Source: Io17-Chloro-G2 sp034420695 (lineage in GTDB: Bacteria > Chloroflexota > Dehalococcoidia > Lucifugimonadales > UBA3495). Taken from it: a DNA stretch of 61,293 bases. Shown here piece after piece: positions 34,430 to 41,837 of the stretch (positions are counted from its first letter, which is position 1; each line of letters starts with the position of its first letter). The notes beneath the pieces were generated by a model. It had not been told where the DNA came from. It did no database searches and worked only from the letters and a program-made list of their open reading frames with translations. A program made the position numbers and the translations under genes. The DNA is taken from the NCBI GenBank assembly GCA_034420695.1, contig DAOULB010000038.1:1-61293 (forward strand), read 5' to 3'.

Positions 34430-35065
34430 ATGTCCCGGGAATCCCACATCTGGTCCCACAACCCCGACAACCGCGAGGAGATCAACAGGTTTCTCGACGA
34501 CCTCCTGATAAAGGGCAACGACCGGCTGGAAATAGTCCAGAGCTCGTCCCTGATGAACTTCAACAGCCGCCGCTGGAGCGTCCTCTGGAACAAGAGCGGA
34601 GAGGGCAACGAGCAGCGCCCCCAAGACAGGGAGCCCTTCGCCGTCCTCATCGACTTCACAATCACCCAGGGCTGGATCGACCTCAACATGATGACAGAGG
34701 AAGAGGGCTTTCACCAGTACGACATCCCCAAGAAGCTCTTCGACCTCCTGGAGGGCAGCAAGCCGCCCAACGAACACGCCAAGGAGTGGAGGGAGCGGTG
34801 CGCCCAAGCCATGGCGGACACCAAGGCCAAGAAGAAACTCCTCGACACCATCAGGAAGCACCACGAAGCCAGGGTGCCCGGGGAGAGGCCCATACCGGTA
34901 GCCGTGGGAGACCGGGAGGCGACCTTCGACCGCCTGCCATACCGGGGCAAGATCGTCGACGTCTATACCACTAAGTACGGCGGGCACCCCACCCTGCTGA
35001 AGCCCAAGTCCCTGAACGTCCCAAGGACACTGGAACTGCTGAAGGAAGCCGGGCTGGCTGCCTGA
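34430..35065 (+). CDS. Hypothetical protein, paralogue of the 36640 product
   Basis: A 211-residue protein. RRWSVLWNKSGEG, an AVLIDFTITQGWIDLNMM strand and MTEEEGFHQYDIPKKLFDLL correspond in order to segments of the product at 36640 (NSHRYSLVEIT, then WKTMDDSMGPYMYDCPTRLV), as do the AKEWRERCAQAMADTKAKKK and AAKWRAKVLAEADKKSR helices. Both end with a small beta-rich domain. Function unknown; duplication is inferred from shared order and motifs. Confidence 0.55.
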   Translation: MSRESHIWSHNPDNREEINRFLDDLLIKGNDRLEIVQSSSLMNFNSRRWSVLWNKSGEGNEQRPQDREPFAVLIDFTITQGWIDLNMMTEEEGFHQYDIPKKLFDLLEGSKPPNEHAKEWRERCAQAMADTKAKKKLLDTIRKHHEARVPGERPIPVAVGDREATFDRLPYRGKIVDVYTTKYGGHPTLLKPKSLNVPRTLELLKEAGLAA

Positions 35066-35105
35066 CAACACCCACACCCCAAAGCCAAGAGCCCGGAGAG
35101 CAAAC

Positions 35106-36593
35106 ATGAACCGAGACCACGGCAATCCCCCCGAGACCATGGCCCCACTCCTGGACCGCATCAGGCAACACTACGACCCGGACGCCTACCCCAAGACCGA
35201 GACACCGGCCAAGCCCGCCACAGGCAGGCCAAAAAGCTTCGCCCAACTCCGGACCCAGATGTCCGGGCGGACCGCGATGCTGCTGGGCGAGAGGCTGAGG
35301 TCCCTGCGCTTCAACCTCTTCTACCTCACCCAGGGAGCCCTCCGCACCCTGGAACTCCTGGATGCCCCGGAAAGGACCAAGGACGAGGTGAGATCCCTGA
35401 ACTACCAAGTGTTCCATTTTGAGAACTACCCGATAAACGACCGGCTCGCCGTCGTCGCCGCCCTGCCGCAGACGCCGGAGGGAGAGGAGGAAGGCCCCGA
35501 CTGGACCGCCTGGTGGCTGGACCACCGGGATGAACACATAGGAGTCCACCGCCCCCAGGACCACGACCCCAAGGAGGACCCAGTCTCCGAGCGGCTGAAC
35601 GTCCTGATAGCCGCAATGGCCCGGGCAGCGCTGCCCCACCTCCCAAGCTACCTGGAGTGCGCCCGCAGGCTGAAGGAAGACGAACCCAGAAAGGCCCTCA
35701 GCCTCGCCGCGGTGTGTGCCGCCTACAGCAAGACACGCCTGCTGGCAAACAGGATAGGAGTCAGGACCGACTTCGACCCCGACCCAGACCAAGCAGCTTC
35801 CGAACTCACCGGAGCAAGCCTGTCGTTCACCAAGGACCTGGGGTTCATCAAGAGCCTGCCAGAACTGAGGGAAGAGAGGCCCGCAGGGGGCACGGAGAAG
35901 GTCAGGACGATAATCTCAGCAAACCTGTGGCACGACCGGGAGACCCTCAGGACCGCGCCGCCCTTCGGCCGTCACAGCAACATGAACGTCGACGACATCT
36001 GGGAATCCCCCGAGACCGGAGCCGCGGAGATATCCAACGCAGAGAGACACCTCATACGGGCCGCCGCGCCGCCCCACCCAATGATGGACGACTCCCCCAT
36101 CTGGGTCCAGGACCCCGCCGCAGCGGCCATCGCCTTCAAGAACCACACCACGCCCAAGCACGCCAGGGAATTCCTCTCCGGACAGACCGACGATCCGACG
36201 CCCCCGGGAAACCTTGATAGATGCCCCATGGCCTCCGAATGCCGCACCTGGTGCGGGCGCCTCCAGGAACAAGGAGACCTCCCATTCCCTCTCACCTTCG
36301 ACGGCCGCTACGACTCATGCGCCTACCACCAGTTCCTCCAGGTCCACCGCAACAACGCTCCCGAATTCCGGGAGGAAGCGGCAAAGAGAATGGCCCAAGA
36401 GGAACACGAAAGAAAGACAAAGATCGCCAAGCATATGGCAAAGACCCAAAGGCAAGAGGAAGAGGAATCACAAGGGCCCCAGGAAGGGGAGACACCCAGG
36501 GAGACCAGGGTCACCGGAAGCGGCAGCAGCAAGGAAGAGCCTCCGCCCAGGGCGGAGACCCAAGCAAAAAGCCTACAGGCGGCCATGTTCTAG
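35106..36593 (+). CDS. Large hypothetical protein with Cys cluster and clamp-like tail
   Basis: A 495-residue protein. After a disordered start, residues 40-250 are helical (LGERLRSLRFNLFYLTQGAL). A four-cysteine set (CPMASECRTWC near residue 377 and a later SCAYHQF) suits an iron-sulfur or zinc site, as in Cas4-, AddB- or primase-like enzymes, but I cannot place it in any. The last 70 residues are charged and low-complexity and end LQAAMF, resembling a clamp-binding motif. Unknown function. Confidence 0.5.
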   Translation: MNRDHGNPPETMAPLLDRIRQHYDPDAYPKTETPAKPATGRPKSFAQLRTQMSGRTAMLLGERLRSLRFNLFYLTQGALRTLELLDAPERTKDEVRSLNYQVFHFENYPINDRLAVVAALPQTPEGEEEGPDWTAWWLDHRDEHIGVHRPQDHDPKEDPVSERLNVLIAAMARAALPHLPSYLECARRLKEDEPRKALSLAAVCAAYSKTRLLANRIGVRTDFDPDPDQAASELTGASLSFTKDLGFIKSLPELREERPAGGTEKVRTIISANLWHDRETLRTAPPFGRHSNMNVDDIWESPETGAAEISNAERHLIRAAAPPHPMMDDSPIWVQDPAAAAIAFKNHTTPKHAREFLSGQTDDPTPPGNLDRCPMASECRTWCGRLQEQGDLPFPLTFDGRYDSCAYHQFLQVHRNNAPEFREEAAKRMAQEEHERKTKIAKHMAKTQRQEEEESQGPQEGETPRETRVTGSGSSKEEPPPRAETQAKSLQAAMF

Positions 36594-36639
36594 GAACCAC
36601 CCACAACACCCACCTGAAGAAGACCAGAGGAGAAAGACC

Positions 36640-37275
36640 ATGGGCTGGACCAGCACCTACGCCCCGGAAAAACCGGGCACCGACGAACTGAACCGCATCG
36701 CCGACCGGGAACTGCAGGGAGAACACATAAAGATCCTGGACCGGTCCGCCTGGCTCAACTGGAACAGCCACCGCTACAGCCTGGTTGAAATCACGGAGCC
36801 GGGAAAAGAACGCCTCCTATGCATCGCCGTCACCGTCGTCGAGTACCGGGACAACCAAGTCTGCTGGAAGACCATGGACGACTCCATGGGCCCCTACATG
36901 TACGACTGTCCCACCAGGCTGGTCAAAAAGGCCAACAAGACTCCTACAAGGAACGAGACCGCCGCCAAGTGGCGGGCCAAGGTCCTGGCCGAGGCGGACA
37001 AGAAGAGCCGGACGGACAAGCTGCTGAGGGAAATGAGAGACAACTTCCCCGCCGGAGACCGGCGGCTGATACTCGTCAGGTACACCGGAGAGAGGGACGA
37101 GAACATGAACCCCATAACCATCAAGTTCCCCGTCAACTACCACGCTGCCCAAAAAAGGGGCAAGCCAATCCACGCCTACAGCGACCCCGCCAAGCCGGCC
37201 CCCCACCTATGGAAGCTCCGCCGCGGCGACATAGACCTGGAGGAGACGGAGAAGCTCCGGGCCTTACCCCTCTAA
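36640..37275 (+). CDS. Conserved phage-type hypothetical protein
   Basis: A 211-residue protein starting MGWTSTYAPEKPGTDELNRI with DDSMGPYMYDCPTRLVKKAN, a pattern I associate with uncharacterised phage/plasmid proteins (DUF6927-like from memory). Paralogous in layout to the 34430 product. Start ATG behind AGAGGAGAAAG. Function unknown. Confidence 0.6.
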   Translation: MGWTSTYAPEKPGTDELNRIADRELQGEHIKILDRSAWLNWNSHRYSLVEITEPGKERLLCIAVTVVEYRDNQVCWKTMDDSMGPYMYDCPTRLVKKANKTPTRNETAAKWRAKVLAEADKKSRTDKLLREMRDNFPAGDRRLILVRYTGERDENMNPITIKFPVNYHAAQKRGKPIHAYSDPAKPAPHLWKLRRGDIDLEETEKLRALPL

Positions 37276-37325
37276 GGCGGGCCCAGGCCTCAACTACACG
37301 AGTGAAACTCCGGAGGAAACACCAA

Positions 37326-37610
37326 ATGACCATGCACGCCGTGCCAAATCAGAGCTTCACCGCAACGCCTATGATTATGGAAAGGATGGCGGAGGAATCG
37401 TTCCTGGCCCAAGTCCTAAAAAGCCTCGAAAGGTACCACAACGAAGACTACGGGGAAGCCGAAGACCAGGAGAAAAGCCGAAGGGCCGCCCGGGAGAAGG
37501 ACGGCCTAGTCCTGGGGATCTACCGAGACGGCCAGGACCGGGAGTTCTGGATAGCCCAAGCCCTGCCCCACGAGGAGAGGCCCATAGTCTTCGACCCCAG
37601 CGAGCGCTGA
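37326..37610 (+). CDS. Small plasmid/phage-type protein
   Basis: A 94-residue protein. The segment LERYHNEDYGEAEDQEKSRR followed by LVLGIYRDGQDREFWIAQAL resembles a family of small conserved plasmid proteins (typically HGDWGEV...LLSAY...WIITE). Start at ATG 37326 with GGAGGAAACACC upstream. Function unknown. Confidence 0.55.
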   Translation: MTMHAVPNQSFTATPMIMERMAEESFLAQVLKSLERYHNEDYGEAEDQEKSRRAAREKDGLVLGIYRDGQDREFWIAQALPHEERPIVFDPSER

Positions 37611-37659
37611 GAAGGGAATACGAGAGACCACAAGCGACAAGGACAAAGGAACAAGTACC

Positions 37660-38328
37660 ATGTGCGGAAGATACACCCTGACAACCTCGGCCCCCGAGAT
37701 GCAGAAGAGGTTCAACCTCACCAAGCCGCCGCCGATGCCTCCCCGGTACAACATAGCCCCCAGGGAGGACGTCCTGGCCATCGCCCGCTCCAAGTCCAAG
37801 AACCTCACCCAGGCCGGGTACATACGCTGGGGCCTGGTGCCCCCGCAGCAGAGGGAGATGACCGGCAGCAACCAGTTCATCAACGCCCGGGCGGAGACCC
37901 TGGACCAGAAACCCAGCTTCAAAGACGCCTTCGCCAACACCCGCTGCGTAATCCCCGCCACCGGCTTCTTCGAGTGGACCCGGAAAGGCCCAGGCCGCAC
38001 CCCCATGTACGTAACGAGAAAGGACGGGGAGCCATTCGCCTTCGCCGGGATCTACGTCAACAAAAGGGAAAAGCTTGGCATCCCAAGCACCTGCGCCATC
38101 ATCACCACTACGCCCAACGCCCTCATTGAAGAAGTCCACGACCGCATGCCGGCAATCCTCGCCCCGGAGGACCTGGAACACTGGCTGGACCACGAGGCAG
38201 ACCCCCAACTGCTGAAACAGCTCCTTGGGCCATGCCCCCACGAGGACATGCAGGCCCACCCAGTCTCCAACCTGGTCAACGACCCAGCAAACAAGGAACC
38301 CGGGACGGTGGAACCGATACCCGCCTGA
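37660..38328 (+). CDS. SRAP domain protein (YedK/HMCES-like)
   Basis: A 222-residue SRAP protein with MCGRYTL (Cys2 nucleophile), SNQFINARAETLDQ (Asn), PATGFFEW (Glu) and EEVHDRMPAI (His), all the known catalytic residues. Family members form covalent links with abasic sites in single-stranded DNA and so protect them. Placed among clamp, SSB and helicase genes, it fits a repair role for the element. Start ATG with AAAGGAACAAGTACC upstream. Confidence 0.93.
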   Translation: MCGRYTLTTSAPEMQKRFNLTKPPPMPPRYNIAPREDVLAIARSKSKNLTQAGYIRWGLVPPQQREMTGSNQFINARAETLDQKPSFKDAFANTRCVIPATGFFEWTRKGPGRTPMYVTRKDGEPFAFAGIYVNKREKLGIPSTCAIITTTPNALIEEVHDRMPAILAPEDLEHWLDHEADPQLLKQLLGPCPHEDMQAHPVSNLVNDPANKEPGTVEPIPA

Positions 38329-38371
38329 GTCCTCCTCGGGGAATTATCACATGAAGTGATGGAGCAAAATT

Positions 38372-38402
38372 CCGTCAGCGCCTACCCGGCCCCGGCTGAC
38401 GG
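38372..38402 (+). other. Perfect 8-bp hairpin before the 38548 gene
   Basis: CCGTCAGC (38372-38379) pairs with GCTGACGG (38395-38402), loop 15 bases. It lies in a 219-base gap that also holds a short ATCAC/GTGAT hairpin (38346-38360). Either could be a terminator for the SRAP gene or a leader element; no T run. Confidence 0.35.
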
Positions 38403-38547
38403 CCAAAATCCACGCCAGGGCCACCGAGCCAGCCCTTCAAGAGAAAGACAGGGCCGCCGCAATCCAACGCCAAAAGGACAAAACCGCCCCTGCGGCCCTC
38501 TCAACGCCACTACGGCGATATTCGCCGAAGACAGGATACAGGAACCG

Positions 38548-39204
38548 ATGACAGACCAAGAGCGCAACAACACCAAAAATGAGGCGATGGAACCCTGGGA
38601 CCGCCCGCCCTACCAAGACCCGAAATGCCACCGCTGCGGAGGGCAGGAAGACCCGGAAGACACCTTCACACTGACCCCCAGGGAATGGCTCTGCCGGAAC
38701 TGCGTCGAGGATCTCTCAGATACCCTGATATCCGACCAGGACCTTTACCACCCCCTCTTTCTCTACGTCACAAAGGCCATCGACAGGGAGAAGAACAGGG
38801 ACAGGTTCCGGGGGCCGGCAGATGAGAACGAGCCCCTCAAGGTCGCCCGGAAGGCTGCGGTCATCGCCAACTACATGACCAGCAGGACCTCCAGCAAGAA
38901 GCACGGGGGCTACAACCACTACGAGGACGGCAGGCTTCACATATCCCTGGACACCTTCGTCCCCAACATCACCATCAGGCTCCACACCAAGAACGGCACC
39001 ATAACCGTGTACTCCGCGGGCTATACCAACCACGCCAGACCCGACCAGTTCCGCCCCGGCCGCTGGATCAGCTACATGGACCAGATCTTCATGACCGCCG
39101 TCGACAACAAGTACCGGAAGGACAGGCAGAAGATGCAAAGGGACATGGAAAGCACCAGGGCAAGGTACCGCCCCGTGGACGACGCTGCCCTGTTCAGCAG
39201 CTAG
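38548..39204 (+). CDS. Hypothetical protein with zinc ribbon
   Basis: A 218-residue protein starting at ATG 38548 (AGGA upstream; a longer frame from 38356 has no homology-like part). CHRCGG and CRNCVED (residues about 28-55) form a zinc ribbon; LHISLDTFVPNITIRL and VYSAGYTNHARPDQFRPGRW follow. It ends PVDDAALFSS, a weak clamp-motif-like tail. Unknown function. Confidence 0.5.
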   Translation: MTDQERNNTKNEAMEPWDRPPYQDPKCHRCGGQEDPEDTFTLTPREWLCRNCVEDLSDTLISDQDLYHPLFLYVTKAIDREKNRDRFRGPADENEPLKVARKAAVIANYMTSRTSSKKHGGYNHYEDGRLHISLDTFVPNITIRLHTKNGTITVYSAGYTNHARPDQFRPGRWISYMDQIFMTAVDNKYRKDRQKMQRDMESTRARYRPVDDAALFSS

Positions 39205-39248
39205 GGCGCCGGCGCCAGAACACCCAAAACAAGGAGAAAGTACAGGCA

Positions 39249-39890
39249 ATGGAAGAGGAGAAAGGCAACATCCGCTGCTTCATAGGACTGGACGTGGGCC
39301 AGGACGTCCGGCGGTGGCTCACCGACATACGGGACACACTCCTAGGCCTCCACTTGGGGCTCGACGACCCCAGCTGGAAGTGGGAGAACCCGGAGGACTA
39401 CGACATAACCGTCCAGTTCGTGGGCCAAGTGCCAAGCACCACGGTCCCGGACCTTGCAGAGGCAATCAGAAAGGCCGCGGAGGAAACGGAGCCCATCGCC
39501 TTCCTGGCCGAAGAACTGGGGACCTTCTACACCCTGCCAAGGTCTTCAAACCTCGCCCTGGAGCAGGACGGCATCCTCTGGACCAAGGCCTTCGCCCACA
39601 GGAAAGCCTTCGGAGAGTTGCGCCGCCGCCTCTCCCAGTACGTTGACCCAAAGCCGGGAGACGCCGCCTCCCTCAACTTCGTACCCCACATCACCCTGGC
39701 CCGCTTCATCAGGCCCCTCACCAAAGAACAGGGAGGCGCTCTGTTCTCCCTGGACCAAGGCCCCGTCCAGACCAAGTGCCCCACCGGGTGGATCAACCAA
39801 GTGCACCTCTACCAGGCCCACCAAGGCCCCGAACACCAGATCCCCTACACCAAACTCAGCACCGCCAACCTGAAAACCAAGAGCGACTAG
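39249..39890 (+). CDS. 2'-5' RNA ligase/ThpR-like protein with altered first motif
   Basis: A 213-residue member of the 2H phosphoesterase (LigT/ThpR) family: EEEKGNIRCFIGLDV opening, WENPEDYDITVQFVGQVPS and, later, LNFVPHITLARFIRPL. The second motif is intact HITL; the first, normally HxTx, reads DITV, so the first histidine is replaced. Family enzymes hydrolyse or ligate 2',3'-cyclic or 2',5'-linked phosphates; activity here is uncertain. ATG start with AAGGAGAAAG upstream. Confidence 0.82.
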   Translation: MEEEKGNIRCFIGLDVGQDVRRWLTDIRDTLLGLHLGLDDPSWKWENPEDYDITVQFVGQVPSTTVPDLAEAIRKAAEETEPIAFLAEELGTFYTLPRSSNLALEQDGILWTKAFAHRKAFGELRRRLSQYVDPKPGDAASLNFVPHITLARFIRPLTKEQGGALFSLDQGPVQTKCPTGWINQVHLYQAHQGPEHQIPYTKLSTANLKTKSD

Positions 39891-39893
39891 ACG

Positions 39894-40133
39894 ATGACCA
39901 CCCCCGACACCATAAGCGGCTTCGACCTCTCCAAGGAGATGGACCACGCCGAAGAACAGGCATGGAACAGCCTGGCAAGGTACAAGTTCTGGATGTTCGG
40001 GTACTGGTGCGGCGTCTGGGTCCACCTCAACCGCATCTCCGGCCTGAAGAGACCCAACCCCTGGAAGAAGCTCGTCGACCAGGCCAGACAGAGACAGGAG
40101 AACAGGAAGAACGGAGCAAAGGAAACACATTGA
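39894..40133 (+). CDS. Small conserved hypothetical
   Basis: A 79-residue protein with ARYKFWMFGYWCGVWVHLNR and RPNPWKKLVDQAR, features shared with small phage/plasmid proteins of unknown role. ATG start 3 bases after the previous stop; its own stop overlaps the TTG of the next gene. Confidence 0.5.
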   Translation: MTTPDTISGFDLSKEMDHAEEQAWNSLARYKFWMFGYWCGVWVHLNRISGLKRPNPWKKLVDQARQRQENRKNGAKETH

Positions 40134-40781
40134 CGCAGAAAGGACACCCAATTCTCACCATAGGGCATTCCAACCACCACTAGGAGAAGTTCGTACAGCT
40201 CCTGGAGCAGAACGGCGTTAAAGCCCTCATCGACATACGCTCCACCCCGGCAAGCCGCGTGGTGGCATGGACCAACGCCAAAGGACTTGAAGAAGTCCTG
40301 GAGGCCAGGGGCATCACCTACGCCCACGCCGGCAAGGAACTGGGAGGACGGCCCCGGCCCCCCCCCCCCCCCCCCCCCCCCCCGCCTCTACGACCAGGAG
40401 GGAAGGGCATCCTACAAGCTGGTGGCCCGGGAGAAGGGGTTCACCCAAGAGGTGAAACGCCTGACCGAAAGGGCCCCGGAAACGAGACAGGCCCTCATGT
40501 GCAGCGAAGGAGATCCCCTCAACTGCCACCGCACCCTGTTGGTCGGCCGGGCCTTGGCTGGCACCGGGGCCAGGGTCCTCCACATCCTTCCCACCGGAGC
40601 CGTTGAAACCCAAGAAGAAGCCATAACCAGGCTGCTACGCCTCCAAGGCATCACCACAGCAGAGGGACACAGATACCGGCAAAGGGACGCGGAACACGCC
40701 CTGGACCGCCGGGGCCTGGAGGCGGCCAAACGCCTGCCCCGGCAAAGATGGAGGACCCCAGCCTCTACATCATGGAAATAA
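40130..40781 (+). pseudogene. DUF488 family protein with in-frame TAG and a 26-C tract
   Basis: From TTG 40130 the frame reads HPILTIGHSNHH, then TAG at 40181-40183 (CAG-to-TAG would restore NHHQEKFVQLLEQ), LIDIRSTPAS and YAHAGKELGGRPRP. A run of 26 C follows (40358-40383), after which the family continues in the next frame: YDQEGRASYKLVAREKGF, RQALMCSEGDPLNCHRTLLV and HILPTGAVETQEE. One C fewer, or two more, would unite the frames. The intact paralogue at 28946 shares only the fold. Repeat slippage, phase variation or a read/assembly error are all possible. Confidence 0.78.
40358..40383 (+). repeat. Homopolymer C26 tract
   Basis: Twenty-six consecutive C residues inside the DUF488 gene. Such tracts occur in phase-variable genes, but runs this long are also poorly read by sequencing, so the length is uncertain. 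Confidence 0.85.
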
Positions 40782-40815
40782 AGGCAAAAGAAGCCAACCT
40801 AAACCGGAATACACA

Positions 40816-41292
40816 ATGAAGGCCTTGGAACTGAAATACCTCACCGAACCCGCCCTGCGCCGCAAGACCGTGAAAATAAGGAGGATAGAACCCCGCCTGC
40901 GGGACATGGCCAGCCAGATGATCGAGGTCATGTACCGCCACGAAGGAGTTGGACTGGCCGCCAACCAAGTCGGCTCCCTGGAGAGGATAGCAGTGGTCCA
41001 GACCGAGGCGATGGAACAACCCTTGGTCCTCATCAACCCGGAAATAACCGCTAAGGAAGGAAGCAGGCAGGTCACCGAGGGCTGCCTCAGCATCCCGGGG
41101 CAGACGGAAACCATCGAGAGGGCCGTTAAGGTCAAAGTCAAGGCACAGGGGCTGGACGGCAAACCATTGGTCATCAAGGCAGAGGGCCTGCTGGCCCAGG
41201 CCATAGAACACGAGACGGACCACCTGAACGGCATCCTCTACACCGACCACCTCATAAAGCCCAGAGAATCCAGTCTCATGGACTACCTGTAA
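40816..41292 (+). CDS. def: Peptide deformylase
   Basis: A 158-residue deformylase with all three motifs: GVGLAANQVG, EGCLSIPG and HETDHLNG (metal-binding HExxH). It removes the formyl group from new protein N-termini. Phage-encoded deformylases are known in marine viruses and are usually short like this one. Start ATG; a purine-rich site is not clear, but the domain start leaves little freedom. It is the last complete gene before the style change at about 41.49 kb. Confidence 0.9.
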   Translation: MKALELKYLTEPALRRKTVKIRRIEPRLRDMASQMIEVMYRHEGVGLAANQVGSLERIAVVQTEAMEQPLVLINPEITAKEGSRQVTEGCLSIPGQTETIERAVKVKVKAQGLDGKPLVIKAEGLLAQAIEHETDHLNGILYTDHLIKPRESSLMDYL

Positions 41293-41320
41293 CAGGAACC
41301 CCCTCCGACTAGGAGGGCAA

Positions 41321-41575
41321 ATGGTAAAATTTTTGAAGAGACTAGTCCGCCTGGGGATCGTCCATCCCCTCTGGAACAGCCTCCTGCACCGGCCCCGCCT
41401 AGGCCAAAAAGACCGCGGCCCAGGGGCCGCACAAGGGGCCCCAAGCCCCCCGAACCCCAGGATGAAACCCCCTCAGCTGACAACCAAGGAGCAGCCCCAC
41501 CAGGGTCTTTCCTGCTCCCGTGTTCAGCACAACCGCCACGTCATTCTTGTCCCTATGGACGTTCCACTCGCGTAA
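41321..41575 (+). CDS. Small ORF cut by the junction
   Basis: Opens with ATG behind a strong GGAGGG site and reads VKFLKRLVRLGIVHPLWNSL, which looks like a real small protein start with a short basic helix. From about 41,490 on, the sequence is the antisense of a helicase gene, so the tail is unlikely to be natural. Probably a truncated element gene. Confidence 0.4.
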   Translation: MVKFLKRLVRLGIVHPLWNSLLHRPRLGQKDRGPGAAQGAPSPPNPRMKPPQLTTKEQPHQGLSCSRVQHNRHVILVPMDVPLA

Positions 41576-41707
41576 AGCATCACCTTGGCCGAGCCACAGG
41601 TCGTTTATGTTGCCATCAGTGATGGCAGCCCCCAGGAAGACTTCGATGGGGTCTATTGGCTTGGGTTGCTGGCTGGCTACGTTGAGCTGGGAAAAGTCGA
41701 AAGACAT
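41488..41707 (-). pseudogene. DEAD/DEAH helicase N-terminal fragment, truncated
   Basis: On the minus strand an ATG at 41707 begins SFDFSQLNVASQQPKPIDPI, then EVFLGAAITDGNINDLWLGQ and VLNTGAGKTLVGLLL (Walker A). This is the start of a DEAD/DEAH-type helicase. Homology stops at about 41,488, where the sequence becomes that of the + strand element. So the host gene was probably cut by insertion or rearrangement. Confidence 0.75.
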
Positions 41708-41837
41708 CTTCGTATGCACCGGTCCTGTGTTGTCATGGGCCGCCGCTACTTGCCGCATCCGTGGCGACTACGCCATCAATCTGGTCTAAGTGTGCGGTTT
41801 CCCGCCGAGGCACCGATTGGGGGCTTGGCCGGGCTCC

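Noticed and set aside
40181..40183. TAG reassigned to Gln, as in some phages
   Set aside because: Most genes of the block end in TAG, so it cannot be a sense codon here.
40358..40383. Treating the C26 tract as a true poly-proline protein segment
   Set aside because: Both frames around it belong to one DUF488 domain, and only one frame per side has homology; a poly-Pro insert does not fit the fold.
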